Program-made: the position numbers and the translations under genes
The notes under the pieces: generated by a model
The model's database searches: none
The model's input: only the letters and a program-made list of their open reading frames with translations
Told to the model about the DNA's origin: nothing
In this document: one piece after another, positions 8,456-16,634 of the stretch
Position numbering within the stretch: position 1 is the stretch's first letter
How the letters are laid out: each line of letters starts with the position of its first letter
Assembly: GCF_900114435.1 (NCBI RefSeq)
Contig: NZ_FOZK01000002.1
Coordinates: 682,001-746,000, forward strand
From: Halomicrobium zhouii
Lineage (GTDB): Archaea > Halobacteriota > Halobacteria > Halobacteriales > Haloarculaceae
Length of the DNA stretch: 64,000 nt
Direction: 5' to 3'

Positions 8456-9445
8456 ATGCAGCGACGAGAACTTGGTACGACTGGCTGGAACGTCACTGAG
8501 GTCGGCCTGGGCACCTGGAACATCGGCGGAAGCTGGGGCGACGTGAGCGACGAAGACGGTCGCGACGTCGTCCGCACTGCGCTCGACGCCGGCATCGACT
8601 TCATCGACACGGCGGACGTCTACGGCGACGGCCGGAGCGAGAAGCACGTCGCGCACGTCCTCGACGAGCGCGAGGCCAGGGACGACGTCGTCGTCGCGAC
8701 CAAGGCCGGCCGTCGGCTCGAAGAGCACACTGCCGAGAACTACGACTACGAGCACCTCTCCGAGTTCGTCGACCGTTCGCGGGAGTACCTCGGCCAGGAC
8801 ACGCTGGAACTCGTCCAGCTTCACTGCCCGCCCAACGACGCGTACTACCAGCCCGAGACGTTCGAGGCGCTCGACCGGCTGAAGGAAGAAGGCAAGATTG
8901 CCCACTACGGCGTCAGCGTCGAGAAGGTCGAGCAGGCGCTGAAGGCCATCGAGTACCCCGGCGTCGAGACGGTGCAGATCATCTTCAACATGTTCCGCCA
9001 GCGCCCGGCCGAACTGTTCTTCGAAGAGGCCGAGCGTCGCGACGTCGGCGTCATCGTCCGCGTGCCGCTGGCCTCCGGGCTCCTCACCGGGAAGCTCTCC
9101 CGGGACGACGAGTTCCCGGAGAACGACCACCGGAACTTCAACCGCGAGGGCGAGGCTTTCGACCGCGGCGAGACCTTCGCCGGACTCCCCTTCGAGCGTG
9201 GCCTGGACGCCGTCGACGAACTCGAAACCCACCTCCCCGAGGACCTGACGACGGCCCAGGCCGCCCTGCGCTGGATCCTCGACTTCGACGCGGTGTCGAC
9301 GGTCATCCCGGGGTCGACGTCGCCGGACCACATCCGCGACAACGTCGCCGCCAGCGAGGCCGACCCGCTCAGTCACCAGACCCACGGCGCCGTCCGCGAC
9401 GTCTACGAGGAGTACGTCTTCGACGACGTGCACCACCGCTGGTGA
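8456..9445 (+). CDS. Aldo/keto reductase
   Basis: 329 residues. The catalytic tetrad of the AKR superfamily is visible: D51, Y56 (IDTADVYGDG), K83 (VVVATKAG) and H123 (LVQLHCPP). C-terminal GSTSPDHIRDNVAA binds the NADP phosphate. The start at 8456 (MQRRELGTTGWNV) matches the conserved AKR N-terminus, and an in-frame upstream ATG would add 13 unconserved residues. It reduces aldehydes or ketones with NAD(P)H, but the substrate cannot be read from the sequence. It is a single gene. Confidence 0.88.
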   Translation: MQRRELGTTGWNVTEVGLGTWNIGGSWGDVSDEDGRDVVRTALDAGIDFIDTADVYGDGRSEKHVAHVLDEREARDDVVVATKAGRRLEEHTAENYDYEHLSEFVDRSREYLGQDTLELVQLHCPPNDAYYQPETFEALDRLKEEGKIAHYGVSVEKVEQALKAIEYPGVETVQIIFNMFRQRPAELFFEEAERRDVGVIVRVPLASGLLTGKLSRDDEFPENDHRNFNREGEAFDRGETFAGLPFERGLDAVDELETHLPEDLTTAQAALRWILDFDAVSTVIPGSTSPDHIRDNVAASEADPLSHQTHGAVRDVYEEYVFDDVHHRW

Positions 9446-9848
9446 CTATCAATCTTCCCGAAGATGATTTGCATTTAAGATTCTGAGTCTGTAATTACTT
9501 TTCTTTCGCCGTTTCGGGTAGCGACAGCGCCGTGTTCCGGAGTTGCATCAAAGAGTGGAAAATACGATGACAAAACCGTATGTTGCTATATCAAATACTC
9601 GTCGCGAAGCCGGGAACTCCCGGGCTGGTTGTGGAAAATTTACGGTTCTGTACGAGAATTAAACTCCACTTTGGTATCTCTGGCCTCGTTCCTGCTGATA
9701 CCTGTTACAACAGTGGTTTCCACGCGATCATCGCCGAAATCGAGAGGCGTCGTCTGTCCGCAGGGACCGGCTGGTGGGACGGCGAGTGGACGCTCGTCGC
9801 GTCTCGAGAATGTGAATTTTTATTACTCGATGCCGTCTTCGTTAATAC
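9446..9848. other. AT-rich intergenic region with nikR promoter
   Basis: No gene is supported. The composition is clearly AT-richer than the flanks. At its right end a TATA-like TTTTATTA (9817-9824) stands 25 bp before the nikR ATG, implying a leaderless transcript. A short dyad (CGGGAACTCCCG, around 9610) has no assigned role. Confidence 0.45.
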
Positions 9849-10268
9849 ATGGGCGTCGTCAGCATCTCGATGCCGGACGAACTGGAGCACAGGATCGACG
9901 AGTTCGCGGAGGATCACGGCTACACGGGCCGGTCGGAGATCGTCCGCGAGGCCGTGCGCAATCTGATGAGCGAGTTCGAGGACAAGCGCCTCGAGGACCG
10001 CGAGCTGATGGCCATCGTCACCGTCCTCTTCGACTACGAGACCACCGCCGTCGAGGAGAAGATGATGCACCTTCGCCACGACCACGAGGACCTCGTCGCG
10101 TCGAACTTCCACAGTCACGTCGGCGACCGCTACTGCATGGAGCTGTTCGTCCTCGAAGGGCAACTGGAGGACATCTCGTCGTTCGTCGGTCGGGTTCGCG
10201 CGACGAAGGACACGCTGTCTGTCGATTACTCGGTACTGCCGGTCGACGACATCGCGTCGATCACCTGA
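9849..10268 (+). CDS. nikR: NikR-type metal-responsive transcription regulator
   Basis: 139 residues. An N-terminal ribbon-helix-helix ([31 protein letters not shown]) is joined to an ACT-like metal-sensing domain. The four high-affinity nickel ligands of E. coli NikR (H76, H87, H89, C95) correspond to H77, H88, H90 and C96. The protein should bind DNA when loaded with Ni(II) or a similar ion. It lies directly upstream of the HAD-cbiB-cobS-cobY genes, so control of cobalt/corrinoid genes is an attractive inference. No nickel transporter is in the window. Confidence 0.85.
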   Translation: MGVVSISMPDELEHRIDEFAEDHGYTGRSEIVREAVRNLMSEFEDKRLEDRELMAIVTVLFDYETTAVEEKMMHLRHDHEDLVASNFHSHVGDRYCMELFVLEGQLEDISSFVGRVRATKDTLSVDYSVLPVDDIASIT

Positions 10269-10326
10269 ACCTGTCCCGCTCGACCTGACCGCACTGTTCA
10301 AGTGCGATTGCAGTAATCACAGGTGT

Positions 10327-10950
10327 GTGGCAGTATCGTTCGACTGCTTCGGGACGCTCGTAACTGCAGACCGGCCCGCCGAGCCGTGGGTAGCTGTCGC
10401 GGCCGAGCTCCGCGAGCGGGACGTCGCGGTCCCGGACGACTGGGAGGCGGCGTACCGTTCGTCCCACCGCGAGTACGACCGTGGCGCGGAGGCCCCCCTC
10501 GACGAGCACGTTCGACTGGCGCTGGCCAGCCGCGGCGTCGAGCTATCGGCGGCGACGGCTCACGACGTAACGCTGGCGGCCTTCGACGGCGACGTCTCGG
10601 TCCGCGACGGGGCTCACGAGGCGCTCTCGGCCGCCCGCGATCAGAGCACCGTCGCCGTCTGCTCGAACTGCAGCGTGCCGGGGCTCGTCGAGCGGACGCT
10701 CGACCGGGCGGACCTCTCCGTCGACGCCGTCGTCACGAGCGTCGACTGCGGCTGGCGCAAGCCTCACCCCAAAATATTCGAGGCGACCGCGGCGGCGCTG
10801 GAGTGCCCGCTCGACGCGCTCGTCCACGTGGGCGACGACGCCCGAACCGACGGCGGCGCTGAGCGGGCCGGCGCGACGTCGGTGCTCGTCGCGGACGTCC
10901 CGCTCACCGAGTTCCCGGCGTGGCTCGACGCGGAGGGATCGCCGTGCTGA
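10327..10950 (+). CDS. HAD-superfamily hydrolase in the cobalamin operon
   Basis: 207 residues from a GTG start. Motif I is FDCFGTL (nucleophile D6), motif II is VCSNCS, and a Lys (GWRKPHPKIF) and the HVGDDARTD motif IV follow: a complete HAD subfamily I protein. Residue 8, at the Asp+2 position used as general acid by phosphatases, is Phe, as in haloacid-dehalogenase-type members. Its stop overlaps the cbiB start by one base, so it is translated with the cobinamide genes. A role as alpha-ribazole-5'-phosphate phosphatase is possible by context, but the Phe argues for caution. Confidence 0.75.
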   Translation: MAVSFDCFGTLVTADRPAEPWVAVAAELRERDVAVPDDWEAAYRSSHREYDRGAEAPLDEHVRLALASRGVELSAATAHDVTLAAFDGDVSVRDGAHEALSAARDQSTVAVCSNCSVPGLVERTLDRADLSVDAVVTSVDCGWRKPHPKIFEATAAALECPLDALVHVGDDARTDGGAERAGATSVLVADVPLTEFPAWLDAEGSPC

Positions 10951-11894
10951 TGGCCGCCACCGTCGGCGCCGTCGTCGTCGCGGGCGCGCTCGAAGCGGCG
11001 CTCGGCGAACCACCGCAACGGCTCCACCCCGTTGCCTGGCTGGGCCGCCTCGTCGCCCCGTTCGATCGCCAGTGGTCGCACCCCCGAGTCGTCGGGCTGG
11101 TCGCAGCGCTCGTCTTGCCGCTGGGCGCCGCGACGCTCGTCGGGACTGTGGTCGCCCTGGCGGCGACGGTCCACATCTGGCTCGGTGTCCTCCTCGCCGG
11201 CGTCGCGCTCTTCGTCACGACGAGCCTGCGGCTGCTCTTGACCGAGGCCGGGGGAGTCGCGACGACGACGGACGCCGACCTCTCGCGGGCGCGCGAACGG
11301 CTCCGGTCCCTCGCTGGGCGGGACGCCGCCGACCTCTCGGCCGGCCAGGTCCGCAGCGCGGCCGTCGAGAGCGCGGCGGAGAACCTCGCCGACGGACTGG
11401 TCGCGCCGCTCGGCGCGTTTACCGTCGTCGCCGCACTGGCCGGCGCGCTCGCTCCGACCGCACAGCTCGGGCTCGCGGCCGGCGCGGCCGCGTGGGTAAA
11501 ATCCGTGAACACCCTCGACTCGATGCTGGGCTACCGGTCGAAGCCCGTCGGCTGGGCGCCGGCTCGTCTCGACGACGCCGTGATGTGGCTGCCCGCCCGC
11601 ACGAGCGCCGTTCTCCTCGCCGTCGCAAGCGGACGACCGGACGCCCTTCCGGCAGCACGCGCGTGGCTCGACCGGGTTCCCTCCCCGAACTCCGGGTGGC
11701 CGATGGGTGTCCTGGCCGCGACGGCCAGCGTCCGACTCGAAAAGCCCGGCGCGTACGTGCTGAACCCGGACGCGCCGCTGCCGACGACCGCGGTGGCGCG
11801 GTCGGCGGTCCGGACCGTCGGCGTCGCCGGGGTGCTCACCTACGCGCTCGCCGCCGGAACGCTCGCACTGACGGAGGTGGTCGCGTGGTCCTGA
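10950..11894 (+). CDS. cbiB: Adenosylcobinamide-phosphate synthase CbiB
   Basis: 314 residues, an integral membrane protein with several hydrophobic helices. Conserved CbiB segments are GEPPQRLHPVAWLGR near the start, ESAAENLADG, KSVNTLDSMLGY and DRVPSPNSGWPMG. It joins (R)-1-aminopropan-2-ol phosphate to adenosylcobyric acid. The start is the ATG overlapping the HAD stop (TGATG); a GTG two codons upstream is the alternative. It overlaps cobS by 10 bp, indicating translational coupling. Confidence 0.92.
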   Translation: MAATVGAVVVAGALEAALGEPPQRLHPVAWLGRLVAPFDRQWSHPRVVGLVAALVLPLGAATLVGTVVALAATVHIWLGVLLAGVALFVTTSLRLLLTEAGGVATTTDADLSRARERLRSLAGRDAADLSAGQVRSAAVESAAENLADGLVAPLGAFTVVAALAGALAPTAQLGLAAGAAAWVKSVNTLDSMLGYRSKPVGWAPARLDDAVMWLPARTSAVLLAVASGRPDALPAARAWLDRVPSPNSGWPMGVLAATASVRLEKPGAYVLNPDAPLPTTAVARSAVRTVGVAGVLTYALAAGTLALTEVVAWS

Positions 11895-12631
11895 GAGCCA
11901 TTCGGGGTGCACTGGGATTCCTGACTCGGCTCCCGGTCGGCCGCGACGAGGCGGCGCTCGACGCGTTCCAGCACAGGCCGGTCGCGTTTCCGCTGGCGGG
12001 CTACGTCGTCGGCGCGCTACTCGCACTCCCGTTCGTACTCGGCCTCCCGGCGACGGCGACGGCCTTCCTGTTTCTCGCCTGGGTCGTCCTGATTACGGGC
12101 GTGAACCACGCCGACGGCCTCGCCGACCTGGGCGACGCGGCGGTCGTCCACGGCGACGCGGCGGACCGGCGGGACGTGATGAAAGACACCACCGTCGGCG
12201 TCGGCGCGGTGCTCGCGGTGGGGACCGGCCTCCTCGGGCTGGCGCTCGCCGGACTCGGACTCGCCGAACTGCCGGTGCTGACCGCCGTGGGCGTCGTCGT
12301 CGCCGCGGAAGTCGGCGCCAAACTCGCAGTCGCACTCCTGGTCGTTACGGGAGAGCCGAGCCACGAGGGGTTCGGTTCCCGGTTCGTCGACCGCGCCGCG
12401 AGCGGTGATCGGCCGCTGCTCGCACTCGTCGCGCTGCCGGCACTGCTCGCGCCCGGATCGATTCCAGTCGGCGTCGCCTGCCTCTCGGCGGCCCTCGCCG
12501 TCTCCGTGCTCGTCCACCGGTGGGCCGACCGCCGGCTCGGCGGCGTCGGCGGCGACGTCTTCGGCGCGACGAACGAACTCGCTCGCGTCGTCGCGCTGCA
12601 CGCGGGGGTGGTCGCGTGGACGCTCTGGTGA
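11885..12631 (+). CDS. cobS: Adenosylcobinamide-GDP ribazoletransferase (cobalamin synthase) CobS
   Basis: 248 residues from a GTG start inside the end of cbiB. The N-terminal GALGFLTRLPVG and the metal-binding NHADGLADLGDA are diagnostic for CobS, and about six membrane helices follow. It condenses adenosylcobinamide-GDP with alpha-ribazole (phosphate) on the membrane, closing the nucleotide loop. It overlaps cobY by 16 bp. Confidence 0.92.
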   Translation: MVLRAIRGALGFLTRLPVGRDEAALDAFQHRPVAFPLAGYVVGALLALPFVLGLPATATAFLFLAWVVLITGVNHADGLADLGDAAVVHGDAADRRDVMKDTTVGVGAVLAVGTGLLGLALAGLGLAELPVLTAVGVVVAAEVGAKLAVALLVVTGEPSHEGFGSRFVDRAASGDRPLLALVALPALLAPGSIPVGVACLSAALAVSVLVHRWADRRLGGVGGDVFGATNELARVVALHAGVVAWTLW

Positions 12632-13170
12632 TGTGCGGCGGCCTGGGCTCCCGGCTCGACGGCGACGTCGAGAAGCCCCTCGTCGAGGTTGATAGTGTTC
12701 CGATGGTCGACCGCGTCGTCGCTGCGCTGGCTGGCAGTCCCGTCGACGACGTCTACGCCGTCACCTCGCCGAACGCGCCCGCGACGGCGGCCCACGTCGA
12801 CGTCCCCGTCATCGAGACCGCTGGCGAGGGGTACGTCGCCGACCTGCAGGCGGCCCTCGCCGACTCGCGGATCGAGGGGCCGGTCCTCACCGTCGCCGCG
12901 GACCTCCCGTTGCTGACGCCGGAATCGGTGACGGCCGTCCTGGATCGCTGGGACGCAGGATCGCTGACGGTCGCGGTCCCCGTCGCGTTCAAGCGCGACC
13001 TCGGTGCGAGTGTCGACTCGTCGTTCACGCACGAGGGCCGCGAGGTCGCGCCGTCGGGTCTCAACGTGGTCGGCGGGGAGCCCGGGCGCGTGCTCGTCCG
13101 CGAGGACGATCGACTCGCGGTCAACGTCAACCGTCCCGCGGACCTGACCCTCGCCCGGCGACTGGCGTGA
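12616..13170 (+). CDS. cobY: Adenosylcobinamide-phosphate guanylyltransferase CobY
   Basis: 184 residues from a GTG start that overlaps cobS. The nucleotidyltransferase core is visible: MCGGLGSRL near the N-terminus, KPLVEV, and TVAADLPLLTPE. It lacks the kinase of bacterial CobU and is the archaeal non-orthologous replacement. It transfers GMP from GTP to adenosylcobinamide phosphate and supplies the substrate of CobS. Confidence 0.9.
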   Translation: MDALVMCGGLGSRLDGDVEKPLVEVDSVPMVDRVVAALAGSPVDDVYAVTSPNAPATAAHVDVPVIETAGEGYVADLQAALADSRIEGPVLTVAADLPLLTPESVTAVLDRWDAGSLTVAVPVAFKRDLGASVDSSFTHEGREVAPSGLNVVGGEPGRVLVREDDRLAVNVNRPADLTLARRLA

Positions 13171-13315
13171 GGCCGGAACCGCTCGGGCCATGGCCGTCGT
13201 CGTAGGACTGGCTTACACCTTCCCTCGGCGGGCCTCGCGACCGGTCGACAGTCACCGTATCGGTGACCTAAGCGGTTCCTTACAATGTCACGAAGCGGTG
13301 TACCCCTCGGTACTG

Positions 13316-14140
13316 ATGTCACAGACGACCGATCGTCTTCGGGACTGCCTCATCGCCGAGGAACCGTTACAGGGCGTCTACGCTGCGACGCTCTCGGACG
13401 AGAGCGCGCCGAAGGAGGTGTCCGTCGGCGTGACCGACCGACGGTTGGTCTGCCTCGCCGACGACGGGACCTTCCTCGACGTGGGCTACGACGCCATCTG
13501 TGCGATCCGGAGCCGTCCCGAGTCGACGTTCACCTACCGCGGTAACGACTATCGCCTGGTGCTCGGGGCCGGTGCAGGACTCTCGGTTCTCGGATTCGTC
13601 GCGCTGGCGGCGTTCTCGTCGAACCCCGCCGTCCCCGTCCTCGCGCTCACAACCGTCGTCGCGCTCGTCGCGACTGTCCTCTTCCGCTGGAACGACCAGG
13701 TCGCCGAACTGGTGACGCTGGAGGCCCTCGACGAGCGGACCGCCACCGACTTCGACGGCGTGGCAGCGCTCCGCCGCGTCGAGCGAGCCCTGCCGGCCGG
13801 GGCCGACGGCCGCCGCGTCCTGCTCTCGGTGAGTGCGTTCCTCACCGTCGTGTGCTTCGCCGGCACCGTCGCGCTGACGGCGAACCCGCTGGTGCTGCTG
13901 AGCTTCCTCCCGATGCTCGCCGGCATCGGACTCGTCGAGTACGCGCGCCGCCACGTCGACGAGTTCGACGGTATCGAGATACGCCGAGAACGCGCTCGTA
14001 ACGTCCGGATCAGCACGGCGGACGGCCGGACGGTCTCGCTGGCGGTCGACCCGTCGGCGGAGATCGACCGCGAGCTCGGCCGGCTCACCGCCGTCACCGC
14101 CCGCGACGACGCCGTCTCGACCATCTCGTCGCGGGCCTGA
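13316..14140 (+). CDS. Membrane protein with PH-like domain, unknown function
   Basis: 274 residues, started at the ATG at 13316 (MSQTTDRLRDCL); the longer upstream frame is not protein-like. The N-terminal 75 residues (VSVGVTDRRLVCLADDGTFL, YDAICAIRSR) have the strand pattern of bacterial PH-like domains. Two hydrophobic hairpins follow (around 85-125 and 165-205), and then a second domain of beta-strands (IEIRRERARNVRISTADGRT). It lies between cobY and cobD but has its own 145-bp upstream gap, so a corrinoid role is not indicated. Confidence 0.65.
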   Translation: MSQTTDRLRDCLIAEEPLQGVYAATLSDESAPKEVSVGVTDRRLVCLADDGTFLDVGYDAICAIRSRPESTFTYRGNDYRLVLGAGAGLSVLGFVALAAFSSNPAVPVLALTTVVALVATVLFRWNDQVAELVTLEALDERTATDFDGVAALRRVERALPAGADGRRVLLSVSAFLTVVCFAGTVALTANPLVLLSFLPMLAGIGLVEYARRHVDEFDGIEIRRERARNVRISTADGRTVSLAVDPSAEIDRELGRLTAVTARDDAVSTISSRA

Positions 14141-14318
14141 TAGTGGCGGTTGTAAATCTGGCCCCCTTCGACTTGCCGGTGCCGGCGAACGCCCGAAAAA
14201 AGGTGCAACCACCACTCTGAAGCGGTCCGTTCCCAGTCTCGTCACAGCCTGTTCCCCCGTCCGTCCCCGATTCTGCGCCCGCGAAAGTATTATCCGCCGG
14301 TGCGACGGACGGGCGGAC

Positions 14319-15362
14319 ATGCACCCGGAGGCAGTCGACACGCTCCGCTCGGGGGCCGAGGACGCCATCGACGCGGCCGGCCGCGTTCCCCACGGGAGTT
14401 CCGACGACCCCGACGTTCTCGATTTCAGCGCCAACGTCAACCCGCGGGTCCCCGACGGCGCCGAGAGCGTCTTCCGGAGGTCGTTCGACGCCGCTCGCAG
14501 CTACCCGGACGACGCCTACCCGGAGTTCCGCCGTGTAGCGGCGTCCTACGTCGACTGCGACCCCGGCGCGGTCGTGCCGACGGCTGGCGGTCTCGCCGCG
14601 ATTCGGCTCGCGATGCAGATGGCCGTCAGCCCTGGCGACTCGGTTCTCGTCCCGTTCCCCAGCTTCGGCGAGTACGCCCGCGAGGTCCGCCTGCAGGGCG
14701 CCGAGCCCGACTTCGTCGTTCACGACGAACTGCTCGACGCCGCTCTCGAGGACCACGCGATGGCCGTCGTCTGCAACCCGAACAACCCGACGGGCGAGGC
14801 CGTCGAGGCCGACGCGCTCGAACGTTTCGCCGGCCGGTGTCGGGACGCGAATACGACGCTGCTCGTCGACGAGGCGTTCCTGGGCTTCACGGACCGTCCC
14901 TCCATCGCCGGCGCCGAGGGGGTGGTCGTCGCGCGCTCGCTGACCAAACTGTTCGGCCTGCCCGGCCTCCGCGCCGGCTTTGCCGTGGCCACGGGCGACC
15001 ACCGCGCCCGCCTCGAAACAGCGCGGATGCCCTGGTCGCTGGGGACGCCCGCCGCCGCGACGGGGGCGTACTGCATGCGACAGGAGTCGTTCGTCGACGA
15101 TACCCGATCGCGGGTCGATCGGGAGCGTGCTCGCATGCGCGAACGACTGGAAACCCGTTACTCGGTGTCGCCGTCGGACGCACCCTTCCTGCTGTTCGAT
15201 TGCGGGTCCTCGGCGGCGGTCGAGGACCTGCTGGAGCGCGCGGCCGACCACTCCATCGCCGTCCGGGATGCCCGGACCTTCCGCGGGCTGGATTCGCACG
15301 TCCGCGTCGCGGTCAGGCTTCCCGAGGAGAACGACCGCCTGCTGGAGGCCGTCGGTGTTTGA
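14319..15362 (+). CDS. cobD: Threonine-phosphate decarboxylase (aminotransferase fold) CobD
   Basis: 347 residues, PLP fold type I. Visible are DFSANVNPRVP near the N-terminus (the CobD/HisC N-terminal substrate loop), CNPNNPTG, LVDEAFLGF, and the PLP lysine K210 in SLTKLFGLPGLR. It makes (R)-1-aminopropan-2-ol O-phosphate from threonine phosphate for CbiB. HisC is the main alternative. The overlap with cbiZ and the cobalamin setting favour CobD. A TATA-like GTATTATCC lies 24 bp upstream of the ATG. Confidence 0.85.
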   Translation: MHPEAVDTLRSGAEDAIDAAGRVPHGSSDDPDVLDFSANVNPRVPDGAESVFRRSFDAARSYPDDAYPEFRRVAASYVDCDPGAVVPTAGGLAAIRLAMQMAVSPGDSVLVPFPSFGEYAREVRLQGAEPDFVVHDELLDAALEDHAMAVVCNPNNPTGEAVEADALERFAGRCRDANTTLLVDEAFLGFTDRPSIAGAEGVVVARSLTKLFGLPGLRAGFAVATGDHRARLETARMPWSLGTPAAATGAYCMRQESFVDDTRSRVDRERARMRERLETRYSVSPSDAPFLLFDCGSSAAVEDLLERAADHSIAVRDARTFRGLDSHVRVAVRLPEENDRLLEAVGV

Positions 15363-16083
15363 CGCGACGGTCCGCGACGGCGTCTGTCAGTGCCGGCACG
15401 CGGGCGCCCGCTGGCTGGTCACCGGCTGGGACGGTGGGTACCGCGACGCCGACGCGGCGTACAACGTCACCGTGCCCGACGGCTTCGACCGGACCGACCT
15501 GGCCGACTTTCGCGACGAACGACTCCGGGCCGTGGGCTTCGAGGATCCGGGGCCAGCGCTGCTCACCGGCGTCTCGATGGCCCACGCCCGCTGTGCGAGC
15601 GCCGGCCCGGTGACGGCGCTGGCGACGGCGGGCGTCTCGAACCCCGCGGCGCTCCCGGTGGATCCGGCATCGTCCGAATCCCCGGCGGCGGGGCGCGCTG
15701 ACGACTGCCCGTCCGACTGGCGACCAGGCACCGTCAACCTCGTCGTCGGGGCGGAGCGGGCGCTCGCCGACGGGACGCTGGCCGAACTGCTGGCGACCTG
15801 CGTCGAGGCGAAGGCCGCGACGCTCTCGGACCTGGCCGGCGTCCCGGGCACGACGAGCGACGCCGTCGCCGTCGGCTGCGTTCCCGACGCCGACCCGGTC
15901 GATTTCGCCGGAAGCGCGACCGACGTGGGGGGCCGGGCGCGGGCCTGCGTCAGGGACGCGGTCCGGGCGAGTTTCGCGTCGCGGTACGCGGAAGCGGAAC
16001 CGCCCAACTCGGTCGCCGACGCGGAGTACGGCGTGGTGACCGACCGGGAAACCGACGTCTGGAACCCGGCCGACGCGGACTGA
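15355..16083 (+). CDS. cbiZ: Adenosylcobinamide amidohydrolase CbiZ
   Basis: 242 residues, starting with GTG 8 bp inside the end of cobD. Conserved features are NVTVPDGFDR, the GVSMAHARC stretch, TAGVSNPAA, GTVNLVVGAERALADG and EAKAATLSDL. CbiZ cleaves the aminopropanol side chain of adenosylcobinamide or pseudocobalamin to give cobyric acid. This lets imported corrinoids be rebuilt by CbiB-CobY-CobS. Its presence points to salvage in addition to synthesis. Confidence 0.88.
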   Translation: MFDATVRDGVCQCRHAGARWLVTGWDGGYRDADAAYNVTVPDGFDRTDLADFRDERLRAVGFEDPGPALLTGVSMAHARCASAGPVTALATAGVSNPAALPVDPASSESPAAGRADDCPSDWRPGTVNLVVGAERALADGTLAELLATCVEAKAATLSDLAGVPGTTSDAVAVGCVPDADPVDFAGSATDVGGRARACVRDAVRASFASRYAEAEPPNSVADAEYGVVTDRETDVWNPADAD

Positions 16084-16159
16084 ACTCGCTCGCCCGGGCT
16101 GCTGTCGCTGGCTCTACAGGTGTCCCTCGCGAGAGAGACCGCGGGGAGTGCGCCGATGA

Positions 16160-16357
16160 CTACGGGAGATGCGAGAGACCGATCCAGACGAGGCCGCAAC
16201 CCATGATCCGGTGGAGCCAGAGATCGGTCCTGGTCGGCTCCGACGACTCCCCTCGCAGGAAATCGAATCCCGTGCTGTACATCCTGCGTGGAGCAGCGAC
16301 GTACGCGAGTCCGAGAAGGACGGTGCCGACGGCGGCGATTCGAACGAGCGCGTCCAT
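16160..16357 (-). CDS. Small membrane protein (65 aa)
   Basis: Two hydrophobic helices (VRIAAVGTVLLGLAYVAA and the C-terminal IMGCGLVWIGLSHL) are joined by a polar loop containing FLRGESSEPTRTD. It starts 4 bp after the next small membrane gene ends, so the two are probably co-transcribed. Function is unknown. Confidence 0.6.
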   Translation of the reverse strand: MDALVRIAAVGTVLLGLAYVAAPRRMYSTGFDFLRGESSEPTRTDLWLHRIMGCGLVWIGLSHLP

Positions 16358-16360
16358 GGA

Positions 16361-16582
16361 TTATCGTTGCCACACGTAGACGGCGAGTGCGAGGAACCCG
16401 CCGAAAAATGTCAGGTAGGTCAGGCCGCCGACGGCGAGCGCCCACAGCGCGCCGTCGTCGTCGCCGCGTGCTTCGGCGTCCGTGTACACCCAGTAGGACA
16501 TCGCGAACGGAACGACCAGGAAGAACACGCCGACGATAAGCAATTCTGTCGCACCGGGGAGGCCGAACTGGAGGGGGACCAT
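16361..16582 (-). CDS. Small membrane protein (73 aa)
   Basis: Started at the ATG at 16582 (MVPLQFGLPGATELLIVG); the longer frame is not protein-like. It has two transmembrane helices separated by YTDAEARGDDDGALWA. The YTDAexRG pattern is common in small haloarchaeal and bacterial phospholipase_D-nuclease-like or membrane proteins of unknown role. Confidence 0.65.
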   Translation of the reverse strand: MVPLQFGLPGATELLIVGVFFLVVPFAMSYWVYTDAEARGDDDGALWALAVGGLTYLTFFGGFLALAVYVWQR

Positions 16583-16634
16583 CGGTTTCACACGTCGACT
16601 GGCAGCAATTAAAACCACCGGACCCGTCGCCGGC

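Noticed and set aside
9446-9848. Non-coding RNA in the AT-rich region before nikR
   Set aside because: Only a short dyad was seen; no stable fold, T-run or promoter pair that would justify a call.
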